Below, one piece after another: positions 34,861 through 47,126 of a DNA stretch of 64,000 nucleotides; within the stretch, counting starts at the first letter, position 1, and every line of letters starts with the position of its first letter. The notes beneath the pieces are model-generated. The model saw only the letters and a list, made by a program, of their open reading frames with translations, did no database searches and had not been told where the DNA came from. Both the position numbers and the translations under genes were made by a program. Source of the stretch: Mycolicibacterium phlei (GTDB lineage: Bacteria; Actinomycetota; Actinomycetes; Mycobacteriales; Mycobacteriaceae); contig NZ_CP014475.1 of NCBI RefSeq assembly GCF_001583415.1, forward strand, positions 1,488,001 through 1,552,000. The letters are read 5' to 3'.

Positions 34861-37449
34861 TCAGCTGCTGGCCAGCCGGATCCGCCAGCGAACGAACAGG
34901 GTGTAGCCGATGGAGATGACGGCAAGCATCGCCATGTCGAACCACCAGGTTCCGGCCGTGTGCTCCCAATGGCGGTCGTGCGGGGTCAGCGGACCCGGAA
35001 CCAACCGGATCAGATCGATCGTCGAGGCCGACGCCGCGAAACCCCAGCGGGCCGGGGTCAGCCAGGACAGCTGGTCGAGCACGATGCGGTCGGTCACCGG
35101 GATCATGCCGCCGGAGAACACCAGCTGCGACATGATCGCGACCACCAGCAGCGGCATGGTCTGCTCGTTCGACTTGGCCAGCGCCGACAGCGCCAGACCC
35201 ACCATGGCCGCCGCGATCGTCGTCGCCGCGATGTCGATGAACAGCTCCAGGCTGCGGCTGCTCAAGAACGCGCCGGTCTCCACCGCGCCCTTGCCCCAGC
35301 CCTTGCCCGCGATCGCGATCGAGGTGACGATCGCCGACTGCACGATCGCGAACGCGGTGAACACGAACACCTTTGCCAACAGGTAGGCGGTGGTGGACAA
35401 CCCGACCGCCTGTTCGCGGCGGAAAATCGCCCGTTCGCCGATCAGGGCGCGGATCGTCAACGCGGTGCCCATGAAGACGGCGCCGACGTTGAGCATCACC
35501 AGGATCTGGCCCGGTTCGTTGGGTGCCGCGCCGCCCTCGATCGCCGGGACCGGCACACCGAAGCCGACGTCGCCGGGCACCGACAGCGACAGGATGCCCA
35601 TGATGAACGGCAGGAACATCAGGAACGCGAAGTAGGCGCGGTCGGAGATCACCAGCCGCACCTGGCGCCGCGCGATCGTGGAGAACTGGCGGCGCACGCT
35701 GGTGCTCGTCGGGCTGCCCAGATCCGAGGGCTGCTCGGTCGCCGGCGGCGGTGGTGGCGGCCCGTGCCGCGACATGAACCTCTGGTGCGCGGCCTCCGGG
35801 TCACCGGCCACGGTGGAGAAGATGTCGGCCCAGTTGGTGGTGCCCAGCTCCGGACCGATCTGGCTGGGCGGACCGTAGAACGCGGTCTTGCCGCCCGGCG
35901 CCAGCAGCAGCACCTGGTCACACACGTCGAGGTAGGTCAGCGAGTGCGTGACCACCAGCACCACGCGACCGGCGTCGGCCAGCTGGCGCAGCATCGTCAT
36001 CACCTGCCGGTCCAGCGCCGGGTCCAGGCCGGAGGTGGGTTCGTCGAGGATCAGCAGCGACGGGCCGGTCAGCAGCTCCAGCGCCACAGAGGCGCGCTTG
36101 CGCTGGCCGCCGGAGAGCTTCTCGACGCGGGTGTCGAGGTGCTTGGTCATCTCCAGCTCCTCGAGCACCTGCATGACGACCTGCTCGCGGTCGGCCTTGG
36201 TGGTGTCCGGCGGCAGTCGCAGTTCGGCGGCGTACATCAGCGCCTGCCGGACCGTCAGCTGGCCGTGCACCACGTCGTCCTGCGGCACCATCCCGATTCG
36301 GGAGCGCAGCGAGGCGTACTCGGCGTGGATGTCGTGGCCCTCGAACGTGACCCGACCGCTGGTGGGATGCGTCAGGCCCGCGACCTGCTTGGCGAACGTC
36401 GACTTACCGGCGCCCGACGGACCGATCACCGCGGTCAGGGTGCCCGGCCGGGCGTCGATCGAGATGTTGTCCAGCAGCGTCTTGTTGCCCTCGATGGTCC
36501 ACGTCAGGCCGCGGACCTCGAGACCACCGGTGCGGGTGGCGGCCTCGGTCTCGGTGCGCCGGACCAGTGTGCCGCCGGAGAAGACCAGGTCGATGTTGCC
36601 GATCGTGACCGTGTCGCCCTCGCGCAGCAGCGCCGAGTCCACCCGCGCACCGTTGACGAACGTGCCGTTGATGCTGCGGTTGTCGCGGATCTCGGTGCCT
36701 GCGGGCGTCGGCACCAGGGTGGCGTGGTGGCGCGAGGCCAGCACGTCGGGGACGACGATGTCGTTGTCGGTCGCGCGGCCGATCTTGATCGCGCCGGGGA
36801 TGTTGTCCGCGGGCCGGGCACCGGGCCGCAGGATCTTGAGCATGCTCGTCGCGATGTTGCCGTCGCCCGACCGCGGCGCCGCGGTCGGGCCCATCACCGT
36901 CGCCGACTCCAGATCCGGGGAGTCCAGCGGCGGGCGCGGCGGCGCCTGTCGCGCGGTCGGCGGCGGGTAGGACCCGGGACGGGACGCCGGTTGGGGCGCG
37001 CTCGGATACCGCGGCGGCGGGGGCGCTGCCGGCTGGGTCGGCGGGCGGTACGGACCCGACGGCGGCCCGTACGGGCGGGCGGGCCGCTGCCCGGTCGCGA
37101 TCGGCACGGCCTGCGTCGGGGTGCGACCGGCCGCACCCTGGTGGCGGCCGACCTCGAAGATCAGCCGCGGGCCGTCCGGATTGCCGATGTTGACCGCGAG
37201 GCCGTCGGTGATGTCGACGGCGGGCACCCGCCGGTTGTTGACGAAAAGACCGTTGAGGCTGCCGTTGTCGATGGCGATCCAGCGGCCCTGGTCGAACCGC
37301 AGCACCAGATGGGCGCGGGAGATCAGGGGGTGAGCGATCCGGACGTCGGCGCGCAGGTCACGGCCGACGACCACATCGCTGCCGGGGGCGAAGGTCCGGG
37401 TCGAGCCGTCGTAGCGGACGGTGAGCGCGGGAGGGGTAGGCCTGGACAT
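34861..37449 (-). CDS. FHA-domain ABC exporter (Rv1747-like)
   Basis: 862 residues, near the 865 of M. tuberculosis Rv1747. FHA-1 about 10-100 (VGRDLRADVRIAHPLISRAHL...NGSLNGLFVNN), a Pro-rich linker about 110-190 with candidate phospho-threonines (SATVMGPTAAP), FHA-2 about 220-300 (IGRATDNDIVVPDVLASRHH...NRSINGTFVNG), ABC ATPase about 310-560 (Walker A GPSGAGKST near 342; signature LSGGQRKR; Walker B LLILDEPTS), then an ABC-2 membrane domain with about six helices to the C-terminus. Rv1747 exports cell-envelope lipid material under control of the Ser/Thr kinase PknF. No kinase gene lies beside it here. A TAGAGT box 8 nt before the ATG suggests a leaderless message. Confidence 0.92.
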   Translation of the reverse strand: MSRPTPPALTVRYDGSTRTFAPGSDVVVGRDLRADVRIAHPLISRAHLVLRFDQGRWIAIDNGSLNGLFVNNRRVPAVDITDGLAVNIGNPDGPRLIFEVGRHQGAAGRTPTQAVPIATGQRPARPYGPPSGPYRPPTQPAAPPPPRYPSAPQPASRPGSYPPPTARQAPPRPPLDSPDLESATVMGPTAAPRSGDGNIATSMLKILRPGARPADNIPGAIKIGRATDNDIVVPDVLASRHHATLVPTPAGTEIRDNRSINGTFVNGARVDSALLREGDTVTIGNIDLVFSGGTLVRRTETEAATRTGGLEVRGLTWTIEGNKTLLDNISIDARPGTLTAVIGPSGAGKSTFAKQVAGLTHPTSGRVTFEGHDIHAEYASLRSRIGMVPQDDVVHGQLTVRQALMYAAELRLPPDTTKADREQVVMQVLEELEMTKHLDTRVEKLSGGQRKRASVALELLTGPSLLILDEPTSGLDPALDRQVMTMLRQLADAGRVVLVVTHSLTYLDVCDQVLLLAPGGKTAFYGPPSQIGPELGTTNWADIFSTVAGDPEAAHQRFMSRHGPPPPPPATEQPSDLGSPTSTSVRRQFSTIARRQVRLVISDRAYFAFLMFLPFIMGILSLSVPGDVGFGVPVPAIEGGAAPNEPGQILVMLNVGAVFMGTALTIRALIGERAIFRREQAVGLSTTAYLLAKVFVFTAFAIVQSAIVTSIAIAGKGWGKGAVETGAFLSSRSLELFIDIAATTIAAAMVGLALSALAKSNEQTMPLLVVAIMSQLVFSGGMIPVTDRIVLDQLSWLTPARWGFAASASTIDLIRLVPGPLTPHDRHWEHTAGTWWFDMAMLAVISIGYTLFVRWRIRLASS

Positions 37450-37457
37450 CGCGAGTC

Positions 37458-37463
37458 ACTCTA
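37458..37463 (-). promoter_or_regulatory. -10 box of the FHA-ABC exporter gene
   Basis: TAGAGT on the minus strand ends 8 nt before the ATG at 37449; the divergent gene starts at 37566. Confidence 0.4.
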
Positions 37464-37565
37464 TCCGGAGAAGTGCCACCCACGACGGAGGCGAGTGCTG
37501 TGAACCGGCTGGGTTCGTCGGCGAGTCGCGCCGGGATTGGGGCCGCCACGTGGTCACCATGGAGC

Positions 37566-38000
37566 ATGGTGTCGCGAACATTCTTCGTGGTGATCGGGAT
37601 CGTCGGCCTCGTCGTCGTCGCGGCGCTGCTGGCCCCGATGATTGACGCCCAGACCGAACTGTCCACCGACGACCGCGGGTTCGTCGGCACCGAGGCGCGG
37701 TGTGAGTCGCCCTCGGTGGCCGTGGCATTCGGGCGCACCCAGCGGTCCCTGGTCGCGATCTGCGTGGAGGACGGCGCCTACGAGTACCGCGGCGTGCGGA
37801 TCCGCGACGACGCGCTGCTCACCGCGCCCGCCAAGGCCGTCGGCGACGGGGTGTTCACCGCCGCCAACGAGGAGACGACGTACCGGTTCTCGGCCAAAGA
37901 CCTGCGGGTCATCGTCAAGGACCCGGACGGGGACGACAAGGTGATCCGCGTCGAGCCGATGGTGGCCTACGTCGAACCGCGGTTGGCCGCCGAGGGCTGA
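37566..38000 (+). CDS. Membrane-anchored protein of unknown function
   Basis: 144 residues from ATG 37566. One N-terminal membrane segment (TFFVVIGIVGLVVVAALLAPMI, about 4-25) is followed by an extracytoplasmic domain of about 115 residues with two cysteines (EARCESPS and VAICVEDG), and repeated strand-like stretches (GVFTAANEETTYRFSAKDLRVIVKDPDG). I do not recognise the family. The frame is open upstream to 37473, but the hydrophobic anchor favours this ATG. The last 34 bp overlap the convergent oxidoreductase gene. Confidence 0.65.
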   Translation: MVSRTFFVVIGIVGLVVVAALLAPMIDAQTELSTDDRGFVGTEARCESPSVAVAFGRTQRSLVAICVEDGAYEYRGVRIRDDALLTAPAKAVGDGVFTAANEETTYRFSAKDLRVIVKDPDGDDKVIRVEPMVAYVEPRLAAEG

Positions 38001-39202
38001 TAATTGTCCGGTGCGCCGGTCAGCACACAGTGGGTGTGGCTGTAGATGGTGGCCATGCACTTGTTGCAGTGGTCGCAGATCGAGCGCACCGAGCTGTCGG
38101 CCTGAATCCGCTTGAGCAGATCGGGTTCGGCCAGCAGCGCACGGCCCATCGCGACGAACTCGAAGCCCTCGGCCATCGCGGTGTCCATGGTCTCGCGGTT
38201 GGTGATGCCGCCGAGCAGGATCAGCGGCATCTTCAGCTCCTTGCGGAACTCCCGGGCATGGCGCAGTAGGAACGCCTCGCGGTAGGGGTACTCGCGCAGG
38301 AACTTCTTGCCGGTCATCCGGATGCCCCACCGCAGCGGCGGCTTGAAGGCGCCGGCGAACTCCTTGATCGGGGCGTCGCCGTGGAACAGGTACATCGGGT
38401 TGACCAGCGAGCTGCCCGCGGTCAACTCGATGGCGTCGAGGCAGCCGTCCTCCTCGAGCCACTTCGCGGTCTGCAGCGACTCCTCGATGCTGATGCCGCC
38501 GCGCACCCCGTCGGTCATGGTGAGCTTGGCGGTGACCGCGATCGGGTTGCCCTCCTTCTCCACCGCCTGGCGCACCGCGCGCACCACGCCGCGGGCCACC
38601 TTGGCGCGGTTCTCCAGCGAGCCGCCGAACTCGTCGGTGCGACGGTTCAACAGCGGCGACAAAAACGAGCTGGCCAGGTAGTTGTGGCCGAGGTGGATCT
38701 CGACGGCGTCGAAGCCGGACTCGATGGCCAGCCGGGCGGCGTTGGCGTGCGCCTCGGTGACCTCGCGGATGTCCTCCTTGGTGGCCTTGCGCGCGAACTT
38801 CATCGACAGCGGGTTGAAGAACCGGATGGGCGCCAGCGCGGGGGCCTTGTTGGTGCGGGCGTTGGCGACCGGGCCGGCGTGGCCGATCTGCGCGCTGATT
38901 GCCGCGCCCTCGGCGTGGATCGCCTCGGTCAGCCGCTTGAGGCCCGGCACCGCCTCCGGGCGCATCCAGATCTGCCAGCCGTCGGTGCGGCCGCCGGGCA
39001 TGACGGCGCAGTACGCGACCGTCGTCATGCCGACGCCCCCGGCCGCGGGCAGCCGGTGGTAGTTGATCAGCTCGTCGGTGACGAGCGCGTCGGGCGTGGC
39101 CGCCTCGAACGTCGCCGCCTTGATGATCCGGTTGCGCAGCGTCACCGGGCCGAGTTTGGCCGGGGTGAACACATTGGGCTGAGTGTTCATAGATGGGAGC
39201 AT
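37967..39202 (-). CDS. Old yellow enzyme-type NADH:flavin oxidoreductase
   Basis: 411 residues from ATG 39202 (the next ATG, 39190, gives 407 and begins [15 protein letters not shown]). FMN-binding TIM barrel of the NADH oxidase/2,4-dienoyl-CoA reductase branch: the [17 protein letters not shown] start, a [31 protein letters not shown] segment (active-site residues and substrate loop), [30 protein letters not shown] at the FMN phosphate. A late [12 protein letters not shown] motif resembles the Fe-S ligand region of this branch, but the C-terminal FAD domain is absent. M. tuberculosis Rv3359 is the counterpart. Natural substrate unknown. It diverges from folD with only 15 bp between starts. 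Confidence 0.88.
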   Translation of the reverse strand: MLPSMNTQPNVFTPAKLGPVTLRNRIIKAATFEAATPDALVTDELINYHRLPAAGGVGMTTVAYCAVMPGGRTDGWQIWMRPEAVPGLKRLTEAIHAEGAAISAQIGHAGPVANARTNKAPALAPIRFFNPLSMKFARKATKEDIREVTEAHANAARLAIESGFDAVEIHLGHNYLASSFLSPLLNRRTDEFGGSLENRAKVARGVVRAVRQAVEKEGNPIAVTAKLTMTDGVRGGISIEESLQTAKWLEEDGCLDAIELTAGSSLVNPMYLFHGDAPIKEFAGAFKPPLRWGIRMTGKKFLREYPYREAFLLRHAREFRKELKMPLILLGGITNRETMDTAMAEGFEFVAMGRALLAEPDLLKRIQADSSVRSICDHCNKCMATIYSHTHCVLTGAPDNYQPSAANRGST

Positions 39203-39217
39203 GCCAGACTGTCATCC

Positions 39218-40075
39218 GTGGGTGCGATGACACTGGACGGCAAGGCCACGCGCGACGAGATCTTCGTCGACCTCAAGAGCCGGGTCGCGGCACTGACCGC
39301 GGCCGGCCAGACCCCCGGGCTGGGCACGGTGCTGGTCGGCGACGACCCGGGCTCACACGCCTACGTGCGCGGTAAGCACGCCGACTGCGCGAAGGTCGGC
39401 ATCAACTCGATCCGCCGCGACCTGCCCGCCGACATCACCCAGGCGCAGCTCGAGGAGACCATCGACGAGCTCAACGCCAACCCGGAATGCACCGGGTACA
39501 TCGTGCAGCTGCCGCTGCCGAAGCACCTGAACGAGAACGCGGCGCTGGAGCGTATCGACCCGGGCAAGGACGCCGACGGGCTGCACCCGACCAACCTGGG
39601 CCGGCTGGTGCTCAACGAGCCCGCCCCGCTGCCGTGCACCCCGCGCGGGATCGTGCACCTGCTGCGGCGCTACGAGGTGCCGATCGCCGGTGCGCACGTG
39701 GTGGTGATCGGCCGCGGGGTGACCGTCGGCCGCCCGCTCGGGCTGCTGCTGACCCGTCGCTCGGAGAACGCCACGGTCACGTTGTGCCACACCGGAACCC
39801 GTAACCTCGCCGAGCTGGCGCGGCAGGCCGACATCATCGTCGCCGCGGCGGGGGTGCCGCACATGGTCACCGCGGACATGGTCAAGCCGGGCGCGGCGGT
39901 GGTCGACGTGGGTGTCAGCCGCGACGACGCCGGCAAGCTGGTCGGCGATGTGCACCCCGACGTGTGGGAGGTGGCCGGTCACGTGTCGCCCAACCCGGGC
40001 GGGGTGGGCCCGCTGACCCGGGCGTTCCTGCTGACCAACGTCGTCGAACGCGCGGAGGCCCTCGCCGGACGGTGA
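39218..40075 (+). CDS. folD: FolD, methylene-THF dehydrogenase / cyclohydrolase
   Basis: 285 residues from GTG 39218, whose opening [16 protein letters not shown] aligns with the M. tuberculosis FolD start; ATG 39227 is the alternative. The [14 protein letters not shown] segment holds the catalytic lysine and tyrosine; [28 protein letters not shown] is the folate-binding signature; [17 protein letters not shown] binds NADP. It interconverts 5,10-methylene- and 10-formyl-THF in one-carbon metabolism in the cytoplasm. A CAGACT box 7 nt before the GTG may be a leaderless -10. Coupled to the DUF3017 gene by a GTGA overlap. Confidence 0.95.
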   Translation: MGAMTLDGKATRDEIFVDLKSRVAALTAAGQTPGLGTVLVGDDPGSHAYVRGKHADCAKVGINSIRRDLPADITQAQLEETIDELNANPECTGYIVQLPLPKHLNENAALERIDPGKDADGLHPTNLGRLVLNEPAPLPCTPRGIVHLLRRYEVPIAGAHVVVIGRGVTVGRPLGLLLTRRSENATVTLCHTGTRNLAELARQADIIVAAAGVPHMVTADMVKPGAAVVDVGVSRDDAGKLVGDVHPDVWEVAGHVSPNPGGVGPLTRAFLLTNVVERAEALAGR

Positions 40076-40365
40076 CCGCAAAGGAGTTCGCGCGCAAGGT
40101 CTTCGCCGGGCAGTGGCCGTTCTGGCTGGTCGGTCTGTTCGTGGTGGCCGCGTTCGTCCTGGTGATCGCCGGCTACTGGCGCCGCGGCGCGCTGGTGCTG
40201 GCGATCGGCGTCGGTGTCGCGGGGGGCCTGCGGCTGCTGCTTCCCGACGACCGCGCCGGGCTGCTCGCGGTGCGGACCCGGCTCATCGACGTCGCCACCA
40301 CCGCCACGGTCAGCGCCGCGATGCTCTACATCGCCTGGACGATCGACCCGCTGGGCACGAGCTAG
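40072..40365 (+). CDS. DUF3017 small membrane protein
   Basis: 97 residues, the same length as M. tuberculosis Rv3355c. Three hydrophobic segments: [20 protein letters not shown] (about 16-35), [18 protein letters not shown] (about 40-57) and [17 protein letters not shown] (about 76-92). DUF3017 genes regularly follow folD in actinobacteria; the function is not known. GTG start overlaps the folD stop. Confidence 0.9.
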   Translation: MTAKEFARKVFAGQWPFWLVGLFVVAAFVLVIAGYWRRGALVLAIGVGVAGGLRLLLPDDRAGLLAVRTRLIDVATTATVSAAMLYIAWTIDPLGTS

Positions 40366-40371
40366 CCGCGG

Positions 40372-41103
40372 TCAGGCCAGGGTCGCGCGGATGCACACCG
40401 TGATGTACGGCAGCGCCAGGCCCGCGGAGTTGGCCAGCGCGGGATGGGTGGCCAGCAGCTCACGCACCCGGTCCAGGGTGCGGGTGCGCACCTGCTCGGG
40501 AGAGGTGATGCAGTAGCTGCGCGAGGCGACCAGGTCGATGAGCGCCTGCGGCGTCAGGTAACTCGTCCACTCCACCCGGTACCGCTCGACGTCGGTGAAC
40601 ACGTCGGGCAGCGTGGTCTTCTCGTGGAAGTGCGCGTCCTCGGAACCGATGATGCGGCCCAGGTCGCGCACCCAGCCCATCCGCTCGTCGCGCGCGTTCC
40701 ACACCAGCCCGAGCCGGCCGCCCGGCCGCAGCACCCGGGCCACCTCCTTGACGGCGAGCTCGGGGTCGAACCAGTGCCACGCCTGCGCCACCAGCACCGC
40801 GTCGACGCTGTTGTCGGGCAGCGGGATCTCCTCGGCGGTGCCCAGCAGCGCGGGGGTGTCCGGCAGCGAGTTGCGCAGCAGCTCAAGCATTTCCGGGATC
40901 GGGTCGACGGCGACCACGTCGAGCCCGCGCTGCACCAGACGGGTGGTCAGCTTGCCGGTGCCCGCGCCGAGGTCGAGCACCTTGCGGGCGTCGGGCGGCA
41001 GCATCCAGTCGATGGCCTCCGGCGGGTATGACGGCCTGCCCCGCTCGTAGGCCGCGGCTTCCGCGCCGAAGGACAGCGAGCGTTGCTTATCGGGCCGGGT
41101 CAC
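40372..41103 (-). CDS. Class I SAM-dependent methyltransferase of the met operon
   Basis: 243 residues, as in M. tuberculosis Rv3342. [33 protein letters not shown] is SAM motif I (about residues 40-70); [18 protein letters not shown] is the Methyltransf_11-type motif IV region; [17 protein letters not shown] is motif V-VI. Its GTG start overlaps the metX stop (GTGA), so it is the third gene of the metY-metX unit and under the same SAM-IV riboswitch. Co-regulation with methionine synthesis suggests a SAM-consuming reaction of some importance, but the acceptor is unknown. Confidence 0.87.
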   Translation of the reverse strand: MTRPDKQRSLSFGAEAAAYERGRPSYPPEAIDWMLPPDARKVLDLGAGTGKLTTRLVQRGLDVVAVDPIPEMLELLRNSLPDTPALLGTAEEIPLPDNSVDAVLVAQAWHWFDPELAVKEVARVLRPGGRLGLVWNARDERMGWVRDLGRIIGSEDAHFHEKTTLPDVFTDVERYRVEWTSYLTPQALIDLVASRSYCITSPEQVRTRTLDRVRELLATHPALANSAGLALPYITVCIRATLA

Positions 41104-42233
41104 CGTTCGGCCAGCTCCAGGGTCTGTCGGATCAGCTTGTACACGGCGTCGGTCTCGACGAGGAAACCGTCGTGGCCGTAGATCGATTCAATCACGTTGA
41201 GCCCGTCGCAGCCGGGCAGCAGCTCGGCCAGCTCCTGCTGCAGCCGCAGCGGGTAGAGCCGGTCGGACGTGATGCCGCCGACCACCACCGGCACCGGGCA
41301 GCTGCGCAGCGCGGCCTCGATGCCGCCGCGGCCGCGACCCACGTCGTGGCTGGACAGCGCGTCGGTGAGCGCCACGTACGTGCCGGCGTCGAAGCGCGAC
41401 ACCAGCTTTCGGCCCTGATGCTCCAGGTAGCTCTGCACCGCGTAGCGGCCGCCGGTCGCCGGGTTCTCACCCTCCTGCGCGTCGTTGCCGAAGCGGGTGT
41501 CGAGCTCCAGCTCACCGCGGTAGGTCAGGTGCGCGAACTGGCGGGCGATCTGCAGGCCCTGGTCGGGAAACCGGCCGGTGCCGTGGTAGTCGCCGCCGCA
41601 CCAGTTCGGGTCGGCCTTGATCGCGGCGATCTGCGAGCTCTGCGTGCCGATCTGATCGGCGGTGGCGCGGGCGCCGACGGCCAGCACTAGCGCCGAACGC
41701 ACCCGGTCCGGGTGGCCGATGATCCACTCCAGTGCGCGGGCGCCGCCCATCGAACCGCCCACGACCGCGGCGACCTCGGTGATGCCGAGCCGCTCCAGCG
41801 CGGCCAGGTCGGCGGCCACCTGGTCGCGGATCGAGATGACCGGGAACCGCGAGCCCCACGCCCCGCCGTCGGGGTGCGGCGAGCTCGGGCCCGTCGACCC
41901 GCGGCAGCCGCCCAGCACGTTGGTCGCCACCGCGCACCAGCGGTTGGTGTCGATCGGTGCGCCGGGCCCGGCGACACCGTCCCACCAGCCCGGGGTCGGG
42001 TGGTCGGGACCGGCCGGGCCGGTGATGTGCGAGTCGCCGGTGAGCGCGTGCAGCACCATCACCACGTTGTCGCGCGTCGGCGAGAGCTCGCCCCAGCGCT
42101 GCACGGCGATCTGCACGTCGTCGAGGACGGCACCGTTCTCCAGGGTCAGCGAACCGATGTCGACGATGCCGATCTCGCCTTCGGCGGGCAGGCTGCGCAC
42201 AAGCACCTCGGGATCGATTTCGGACAGCGTCAT
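41100..42233 (-). CDS. metX: Homoserine O-acetyltransferase MetX
   Basis: 377 residues (Rv3341, 379). Alpha/beta-hydrolase fold with the nucleophile in [14 protein letters not shown] (about residues 155-168), and the late [10 protein letters not shown] block holding the catalytic His-Asp region. It acetylates homoserine with acetyl-CoA for direct sulfhydrylation by MetY. Older databases call it MetA. Its ATG overlaps the metY stop by one base (TGATG), and its own stop overlaps the methyltransferase start. Control is by the SAM-IV element upstream of metY. Confidence 0.96.
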   Translation of the reverse strand: MTLSEIDPEVLVRSLPAEGEIGIVDIGSLTLENGAVLDDVQIAVQRWGELSPTRDNVVMVLHALTGDSHITGPAGPDHPTPGWWDGVAGPGAPIDTNRWCAVATNVLGGCRGSTGPSSPHPDGGAWGSRFPVISIRDQVAADLAALERLGITEVAAVVGGSMGGARALEWIIGHPDRVRSALVLAVGARATADQIGTQSSQIAAIKADPNWCGGDYHGTGRFPDQGLQIARQFAHLTYRGELELDTRFGNDAQEGENPATGGRYAVQSYLEHQGRKLVSRFDAGTYVALTDALSSHDVGRGRGGIEAALRSCPVPVVVGGITSDRLYPLRLQQELAELLPGCDGLNVIESIYGHDGFLVETDAVYKLIRQTLELAER

Positions 42234-43585
42234 CAGAACGCCGCCGTGGTATTCGGATCGGCGGACTGCGACGAGCTGAACGGCTTGGCCGCCGCGAATC
42301 CCCGATCCAGGTCGGCCAGGATGTCGTCGATGCCCTCGATGCCGACCGCCAGCCGCACCAGCCCGGGCGTGACACCGGTGGCCAGCTGCTCCTCGGGGGT
42401 CAGCTGGGCGTGCGTGGTCGAGGCCGGGTGGATCACCAGCGAGCGCACGTCGCCGATGTTGGCGACATGGCTGTGCAGCTTCAGCGCGTTGACGAACGCC
42501 TTGCCCGCGTCGACGCCGCCGGCCAGCTCGAACGACAGCACCGCGCCGGTTCCCTTGGGCGCCAGCTTCTTTCCGAGCTCATGCCACGGCGACGAGGGCA
42601 GACCCGCGTAGTTCACCGACAGCACGTCGGGGTGGGCCTCCAGATACTCGGCGACCTTCTGCGCGTTGGCGACGTGGCGCTCGATGCGCAGGCTCAGCGT
42701 CTCCAGGCCCTGGGCGATCAGGAACGCGTTGAACGGTGAGGCCGACGAGCCCAGGTCGCGCAGCAGCTGCACCCGCGCCTTGAGCGCGTAGGCCGGGGCG
42801 CCCAGGTCGGCGAACACCACACCGTGGTAGCTCGGGTCGGGCTCGGTGAAGCCGGGGAACTTGCCGTTGGTCCAGTCGAACGTGCCGCCGTCGACCACCA
42901 CACCGGCGATCGCCGAGCCGTGCCCGCCGAGGTACTTCGTCGCCGAGTGCACGACGATGTCGGCGCCGTGGCTCAGCGGCTGGATCAGGTACGGCGTCGC
43001 GACGGTGTTGTCGACGATCAGCGGCACCCCGTTGCGGTGCGCGACCTCGGCGACGTTCGGGATGTCGAGGATGTCGATCTTCGGGTTGGAGATCGTCTCG
43101 CCGAAGAACGCCTTGGTGTTCGGTCGCACCGCCGCCTGCCACGAGTCCAGGTCGTCGGGGTTCTCCACGAAGGTGACCTCGATGCCGAGCTTGGCCAGCG
43201 TGTAGTGGAACAGGTTGTAGGTGCCGCCGTACAGCCGCGGGCTGGACACGATGTGGTCGCCGGAGTTGGCCAGGTTGAGGATGGCGAACGTCTCGGCGGC
43301 CTGCCCGGAGGCCAGCAGAAGCGCGGCCACGCCGCCCTCGAGCGCGGCGATGCGCTGCTCGACGACGTCCTGCGTCGGGTTCATGATCCGGGTGTAGATG
43401 TTGCCCGGCTCGGCCAGACCGAACAGCGCGGCGGCGTGTTCGGTGCTGTTGAACGTGTACGACGTGGTCTGGTAGATCGGCAGCGCCCGTGCGTTGGTCG
43501 CGATGTCCGGGGTCTGCCCGGCGTGGACCTGCTTGGTCTCGAACGCCCAGGTGCTCGGGTCGACAGCGTCGTGCTCGGTGGTCAT
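42233..43585 (-). CDS. metY: O-acetylhomoserine sulfhydrylase MetY
   Basis: 450 residues (Rv3340, 449). Cys/Met-metabolism PLP enzyme: [21 protein letters not shown] is the family start block, and [22 protein letters not shown] holds the PLP lysine (about residue 211). It makes homocysteine from O-acetylhomoserine and sulfide (annotated metC in M. tuberculosis). SD AGGAG lies about 6 nt before the ATG. The 5' leader is about 240 nt and includes the SAM-IV aptamer plus a GC-rich hairpin (43605-43617) near the SD. Confidence 0.96.
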   Translation of the reverse strand: MTTEHDAVDPSTWAFETKQVHAGQTPDIATNARALPIYQTTSYTFNSTEHAAALFGLAEPGNIYTRIMNPTQDVVEQRIAALEGGVAALLLASGQAAETFAILNLANSGDHIVSSPRLYGGTYNLFHYTLAKLGIEVTFVENPDDLDSWQAAVRPNTKAFFGETISNPKIDILDIPNVAEVAHRNGVPLIVDNTVATPYLIQPLSHGADIVVHSATKYLGGHGSAIAGVVVDGGTFDWTNGKFPGFTEPDPSYHGVVFADLGAPAYALKARVQLLRDLGSSASPFNAFLIAQGLETLSLRIERHVANAQKVAEYLEAHPDVLSVNYAGLPSSPWHELGKKLAPKGTGAVLSFELAGGVDAGKAFVNALKLHSHVANIGDVRSLVIHPASTTHAQLTPEEQLATGVTPGLVRLAVGIEGIDDILADLDRGFAAAKPFSSSQSADPNTTAAF

Positions 43586-43704
43586 CGAATCTCCTGTTGT
43601 GAGGGGCCTGGCAGGCCTGGTCCAGTACTCAGTTCTGTCACGCGATTAGCGGCAACTGCGCACGCCGGACCTCCACCTGTCTTCTCTGGGGGCCCGTCAC
43701 AACG

Positions 43705-43825
43705 GACCCGCGCTTGCCGGTGACCGTGCTAACGGTCACACAACCTGGTCATCACCCGGGGCACCCCACCGCGGTTGGAGGGTTGCCGACCAGCAAGCCG
43801 GGGCTTGTCGCTGGCACTCATGACC
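43705..43825 (-). ncRNA. SAM-IV riboswitch aptamer upstream of metY-metX
   Basis: On the minus strand the segment begins GGTCATGAGTGCCAGCG at 43825 and runs to GCAAGCGCGGGTC at 43705. It shows the SAM-IV plan: P1 closing (GGTCATGAG), P2 CCAGCGACAAGCCCCGGCTT and GCTGG, the conserved GGCAACCCTCCAACCGCGG and GGGGTGCCCCGGGTGATGACC core, and a terminal P5-type stem (GTGACCGTTAGCACGGTCAC). It is very close to the mycobacterial SAM-IV sequence whose structure is known. SAM binding should switch off metY-metX-methyltransferase. Downstream, GGCCT-GCC-AGGCC (43605-43617) near the SD may belong to the expression platform. Confidence 0.93.
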
Positions 43826-43832
43826 GATACGA

Positions 43833-43838
43833 AGACTA
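43833..43838 (-). promoter_or_regulatory. -10 box for the riboswitch transcript
   Basis: TAGTCT (TANNNT) on the minus strand, placing the transcription start near 43826, immediately ahead of the first aptamer base. Confidence 0.5.
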
Positions 43839-43883
43839 GCGCACACCGAATGGGGCGTGCCAGCGCGCTGTCGGCGCGGGAAA

Positions 43884-43899
43884 GTTACCGGTCGGTAGC
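43884..43899 (+). promoter_or_regulatory. Palindrome upstream of icd2, same type as at choD
   Basis: GTTACC-GGTC-GGTAGC has the same length, spacing and arm sequence as the choD element (GTTACC-GGCG-GGTAAC), with one mismatch in the right arm. It lies 118 bp before the icd2 ATG and 46 bp upstream of the metY -10 box on the other strand, so it could serve either gene. Confidence 0.4.
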
Positions 43900-44016
43900 C
43901 AGATCACTCCGGTGTGCCGTGGCCACCCTGGGTCACACACGATCCGGGGTGCGGGGCGATACTGGGAGGCGACGACAGACACACAACGCGAAACAAGACG
44001 CCGGGAGAGCAACCGC

Positions 44017-46254
<2,238 letters not shown>

Positions 46255-47126
46255 GCGGGTTCGAGTATTCACCGATGAACCCGACGATCAGCTCGGCGAC
46301 GCGCTGGGGCGCCTCGAACATCGGGATGTGCCCCACGCCGTCGAGATGGGTGATGCGGGTGTCGGGCGGCAGTTGCGAGGTGAAGTGCCGGGTGAACCGC
46401 GGATGCGGCAGCACCCGGTCCTTCTCGCAGATCACCAGGTGCGTGGGCACGCTGCCGTCGGCCATCTCCAGCAGGCCCGGCGCGGTCAGCGATTTGATCA
46501 GCAGCTGGTAGTAGGCCGGGCAGTGCGTGACGTCGTCGATGATGTCGCGCAGGTTCTCGTCGGACAGGCCGTCCGGGGTGGCGCTGCACGGGAGGTGCGC
46601 CAGGTAGCGGGTGATCGGCAGCTTGAGCACCCGCTCGCGGAACACCAGGGTGAACAGCCAGACCGGGAAGCCGGCGAGGAACTTGCCGACGATCTCGAAC
46701 TTGGCCGGGGTGAAGTGCCGCCAGCCGCCGGCGGGCGCGATGCCGGTCAGCGTGCGGGCGCGGCCGCGCCGCTCCAGCTCGAACGCCACCCAGCCGCCCA
46801 GCGAGTTGCCGACGATGTGCGCGGTGTCCCAGCCCAGCGCGTCGAGCCGGCGTTCGACGTCGTCGGCCAGGGACGGGGTGTCCAGGAAGAACTTGCCGCG
46901 ACCGCCGCCGTTGTGGCCGAGCATCGTCGGCGCGAACACCTCGTAGCGGCCGGTGTCGGCGATTCCGGGGGCGACGTCCTTCCACACGCTCTGCGACATC
47001 ATGAACGGGTGCAGCAGCAGCACCGGCTCGCCGGATCCCAGGTGGATGGGTGCACGCTCGGTCATGCAGCCCGACACTAAGGTGATACCGCCGGTACCGC
47101 AAGTGTGTCGGTTAAGGTCTGCCGCT

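Noticed and set aside
34960..37503. 847-codon open frame antisense to the FHA-ABC exporter gene
   Set aside because: Translation is low-complexity Arg/Gly/Gln/His text; the minus-strand frame has complete FHA and ABC motifs.
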